DNA from: Arthrobacter sp. PvP023
Lineage (GTDB): Bacteria; Actinomycetota; Actinomycetes; Actinomycetales; Micrococcaceae
Reading direction: 5' to 3'
Length of the DNA stretch: 64,000 nt
Assembly (NCBI RefSeq): GCF_017832975.1
Contig: NZ_JAFIBI010000001.1
Span: 248,001 to 312,000 of the forward strand
In this document: positions 61,729 through 64,000 of the stretch, one piece after another
How positions within the stretch are numbered: the first letter of the stretch is position 1
Layout of the letters: each line of letters begins with the position of its first letter
Program-made: the position numbers and the translations under genes
Notes under the pieces: model-generated
What the model saw: the letters and a program-made list of their open reading frames with translations, nothing else
Told to the model about the DNA's origin: nothing
The model's database searches: none

Positions 61729-62703
61729 ATGGACTTCTTTGAAACAATCATGTTTCCGTTCAAGTGGCTGGTGTCAGTCATCATGGTGGGCTTCCATGAA
61801 GGCCTGAGTGCCATTGGCCTGCCGGCTGCCAACGGCTGGACGTGGACGCTGTCCATCATCGGGCTGGTGCTGGTCATCCGTGCCGCCCTGATTCCCGTGT
61901 TCGTCAAGCAGATCAAGGCCCAGCGCGGCATGCAGCTCCTGCAGCCGGACCTGAAGAAGCTGCAGGACAAGTACAAGGGAAAGACTGACCAGCTGTCCCG
62001 CCAGGCCATGGCGCAGGAACAGATGGCGATGTACAAGAAGCACGGGACCAACCCCTTCTCGGCCTGCCTGCCCATGCTGATCCAGATGCCGTTCTTCTTC
62101 GCACTGTTCCAGGTGCTTTCCGGCATCACGGCGGCCCGAACCAAGGGCGCCGGTATCGGGGCGATGAGCCACGAGCAAGTGGTGCAGTTCGACGATTCCA
62201 GCATCTTCGGGGCCACGCTTTCGGCGTCCCTGCTGCACGGCGGCGCCGGCAACCAGACCGCCGTCTGGATCCTCTCGATCGTGATGATCCTCGCCATGAC
62301 GGCCTCGCAGTTCATCACGCAGAAGCAGATCATGGCCAAGAACATGTCCGAAGAGGCCATGGCCAGCCCGTTCATGCGACAGCAGAAAATGATGCTCTAC
62401 ATCCTGCCGATCGTCTTCGGCGTGGGTGGCATCAACTTCCCCATCGGTGTCCTCATCTACTGGACCACCACCAACCTCTGGACCATGGCGCAGCAGTTCT
62501 TCGTCATCCGCCGCATGCCGACGCCGGGATCCCCCGCCGCCAAGGCCCTCGCCGAGCGCCGTGCCGCCAAGGGCCTTCCGGCCCTGCCCATCCTGGGAGG
62601 CAAGAAGGCCGATGTCGAGGCTGAAGCTGCCGCTGCTGCCGCAGTTGCCGAGGCCAAGGGCCAGCGCATCCAGCCACAACGTAAGAACAGGAAGAAGAAG
62701 TAA
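61729..62703 (+). CDS. yidC: Membrane protein insertase YidC
   Basis: A 324-residue insertase (Oxa1 family) with about five membrane helices. FPFKWLVSVIMVGFHEGLSA, LVIRAALIPVFVKQIKAQRG with the functional Arg, MYKKHGTNPFSACLPMLIQM and INFPIGVLIYWTTTNLWTM are family signatures. The C-terminus is basic (PQRKNRKKK) as in Gram-positive YidC that bind ribosomes. It overlaps khpB by one nucleotide. Confidence 0.97.
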   Translation: MDFFETIMFPFKWLVSVIMVGFHEGLSAIGLPAANGWTWTLSIIGLVLVIRAALIPVFVKQIKAQRGMQLLQPDLKKLQDKYKGKTDQLSRQAMAQEQMAMYKKHGTNPFSACLPMLIQMPFFFALFQVLSGITAARTKGAGIGAMSHEQVVQFDDSSIFGATLSASLLHGGAGNQTAVWILSIVMILAMTASQFITQKQIMAKNMSEEAMASPFMRQQKMMLYILPIVFGVGGINFPIGVLIYWTTTNLWTMAQQFFVIRRMPTPGSPAAKALAERRAAKGLPALPILGGKKADVEAEAAAAAAVAEAKGQRIQPQRKNRKKK

Positions 62704-63269
62704 TGTCTGTCGATAGCACCGAAAACGCCGTTTCCGCCGAGGCCATTGAAGACCAGGACGACGCTCAGGATGAGATCCAGGATGCGGGCAAGGGCTCTTC
62801 TGCGAGCCGGCTGGAAGAAGAGGGCGACGTCGCAGCCGACTACCTCGAGGAACTGCTGGACATCGCCGACATCGACGGCGACATCGACATCGAGGTCCGG
62901 AACGGTCGGACCTACATTTCCATCGTGGCCGAGGAAGAATCAGCGGGTCTCGAAAGCCTTGTTGGCCGCGACGGTGAAGTGCTGGAAGCCCTGCAGGAAC
63001 TGACCCGCCTTTCGGTCCTGTCGGCCACGGAAAACCGCTCGCGCCTGGTACTGGACATCAACGGTTACCGCCAGGAGCGCGCCGGGCATCTGCAGAAGAT
63101 TGCAGAGGACGCAGTGGCGTCCGTGAAGGAATCAGGTAATGCTGTGGCACTGGAACCGATGAGCGCCTACGAGCGGAAGATCGTCCACGACGCTGTGGCT
63201 GATCTGGGTTTCGTTAGCGAATCTGAAGGCGAAGGTGCCGGGAGGCACATCGTTGTTTCCGCAGACTGA
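62703..63269 (+). CDS. KhpB/Jag family RNA-binding protein (KH and R3H domains)
   Basis: A 188-residue protein. An acidic N-terminal part is followed by a KH domain (IDIEVRNGRTYISIVAEEES, LVGRDGEVLEALQELTRL) and an R3H domain (LEPMSAYERKIVHDAVADLG). The Jag-N domain seen in Firmicutes is missing, as in other actinobacterial forms. It binds RNA together with KhpA in other species. It starts within the yidC stop. Confidence 0.95.
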   Translation: MSVDSTENAVSAEAIEDQDDAQDEIQDAGKGSSASRLEEEGDVAADYLEELLDIADIDGDIDIEVRNGRTYISIVAEEESAGLESLVGRDGEVLEALQELTRLSVLSATENRSRLVLDINGYRQERAGHLQKIAEDAVASVKESGNAVALEPMSAYERKIVHDAVADLGFVSESEGEGAGRHIVVSAD

Positions 63270-63939
63270 AGACGCCGGGACGCAGACCATGGTTGACATT
63301 ACTGCCGCGGAACTCAAGGCGGCCGAGGCGATCTTTGGTGACCGCCTGGAACTGGCCAAGCGATACGTCGAACACCTGGCCACCTCCGGCACTGAGCGCG
63401 GCCTGATCGGGCCCCGCGAGGTGCCGCGGCTTTGGAGCCGCCACGTTCTGAATTGCGCCGTCATCGAGCGCGAAATTGCCCAGGGAAGCCACGTCGCTGA
63501 TGTTGGGAGCGGCGCCGGATTGCCCGGGCTGTGCTTGGCCATTGCGCGCCCCGACCTTGAACTGACGCTGATTGAGCCGCTGGAACGCCGCGTCATCTGG
63601 CTGCAGGAGGTCGTGGACGACCTCGGACTGACCAACGTAACGGTGATGCGAACCCGGGCTGAACTGGCCGTGGGTATGGTGAATGCCGATGTGGTCACCG
63701 CCCGGGCTGTGTCCGCATTGTCCAACCTGGCCGGGCTGACCATCCCCCTGCTCGCGGGCAAGGGTGAAGTCGTGGCCATCAAGGGACGCAGCGCCGGGGA
63801 AGAGATTGAGAAGGCTGCCAAAGCCATCCGCAAGCTCGGCGGCGTTCAGACATCCGTGGTGGTCGTTGGGGAGGACCTTCTCGAGGAACCCACCACTGTA
63901 GTCCGCATCATCGTTAATAAGACGCAAAAGATTGCCTAG
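63253..63939 (+). CDS. rsmG: 16S rRNA (guanine-N7) methyltransferase RsmG
   Basis: A methyltransferase of about 228 residues that modifies G527 of 16S rRNA. Motif I is VADVGSGAGLPGLCLAIARP; the family segment GTERGLIGPREVPRLWSRH is intact; the Rossmann fold continues through LTLIEPLERRVIWLQEVV. TTG at 63253 has GGGAGG 8 nt upstream and overlaps khpB by 17 nt. ATG at 63289 would match many relatives but has a weaker site, and an in-frame GTG at 63235 is also possible. Downstream sequence (63940-64000) is non-coding with a TAGGCT hexamer, probably a promoter for the next gene, parA by usual synteny. Confidence 0.95.
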   Translation: MFPQTEDAGTQTMVDITAAELKAAEAIFGDRLELAKRYVEHLATSGTERGLIGPREVPRLWSRHVLNCAVIEREIAQGSHVADVGSGAGLPGLCLAIARPDLELTLIEPLERRVIWLQEVVDDLGLTNVTVMRTRAELAVGMVNADVVTARAVSALSNLAGLTIPLLAGKGEVVAIKGRSAGEEIEKAAKAIRKLGGVQTSVVVVGEDLLEEPTTVVRIIVNKTQKIA

Positions 63940-64000
63940 CCGCTGGCCCGGTGCCGCGGGTCTTTTGGGGGAAGCGGTTAGGCTAGTGAACGGCAGAAAA

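Overview
The window is high-GC actinobacterial chromosome. Its content and start-codon use fit Micrococcales, most likely Arthrobacter or Pseudarthrobacter; the genus is inferred from remembered protein resemblance and cannot be checked here. It covers the replication-origin neighbourhood and about 60 kb to one side. No transposase, integrase, phage gene, rRNA or CRISPR array was seen.

Replication core (48.5-64 kb). The order is rsmG-khpB-yidC-yidD-rnpA-rpmH on plus and dnaA-dnaN-gnd-recF-dciA-gyrB-gyrA on minus, diverging from the dnaA region. DnaA boxes lie in both gaps flanking dnaA, with the dnaN-dnaA gap as the conventional oriC. Downstream of gyrA come a DUF3566 membrane protein, tRNA-Ile, a 38-aa DLW-39 microprotein and tRNA-Ala.

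Cell-envelope and division block (27-46 kb). The conserved run fhaA-fhaB-pstP-rodA-pbpA-STPK-pknB couples Ser/Thr phosphorylation to peptidoglycan synthesis. Facing it are a TrpG/PabA-type amidotransferase, a 56-aa membrane protein and a class E sortase, with crgA diverging. A secreted M6-type protease, a Tag glycosylase, a zinc-finger rhomboid protease, a cyclophilin and a repeat-rich single-pass protein follow.

Accessory metabolism (0-27 kb). (i) A tandem glycine riboswitch precedes sdaA-lipA-MTHFR-like-amino acid permease, a serine/glycine/C1 unit. (ii) A putrescine unit has putrescine oxidase, a universal stress protein and an APC permease, with a divergent TetR and a perfect palindromic operator. 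(iii) A galactarate/talarate unit runs KDG dehydratase, ketoglutarate-semialdehyde dehydrogenase, AEC-type transporter, L-talarate/galactarate dehydratase and a FadR-type regulator; a textbook FadR-family operator lies before the dehydratase. (iv) An NMT1/THI5-like ABC importer has two different permeases. Between these lie poorly characterised genes, including a LysR-effector-domain protein lacking its HTH, paired with a DUF5997 gene.

The most unusual signal is a 1-kb gene-free gap at 42.37-43.40 kb. It carries five perfect DnaA boxes (TTATCCACA) plus at least six one-mismatch boxes, more perfect boxes than either gap flanking dnaA. It also carries two copies of a 13-mer, AGTTATTAACACT, that recurs in the dnaN-dnaA oriC about 16 kb away. 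It may be a second origin module, a DnaA-titrating or reactivating locus, or a remnant origin.
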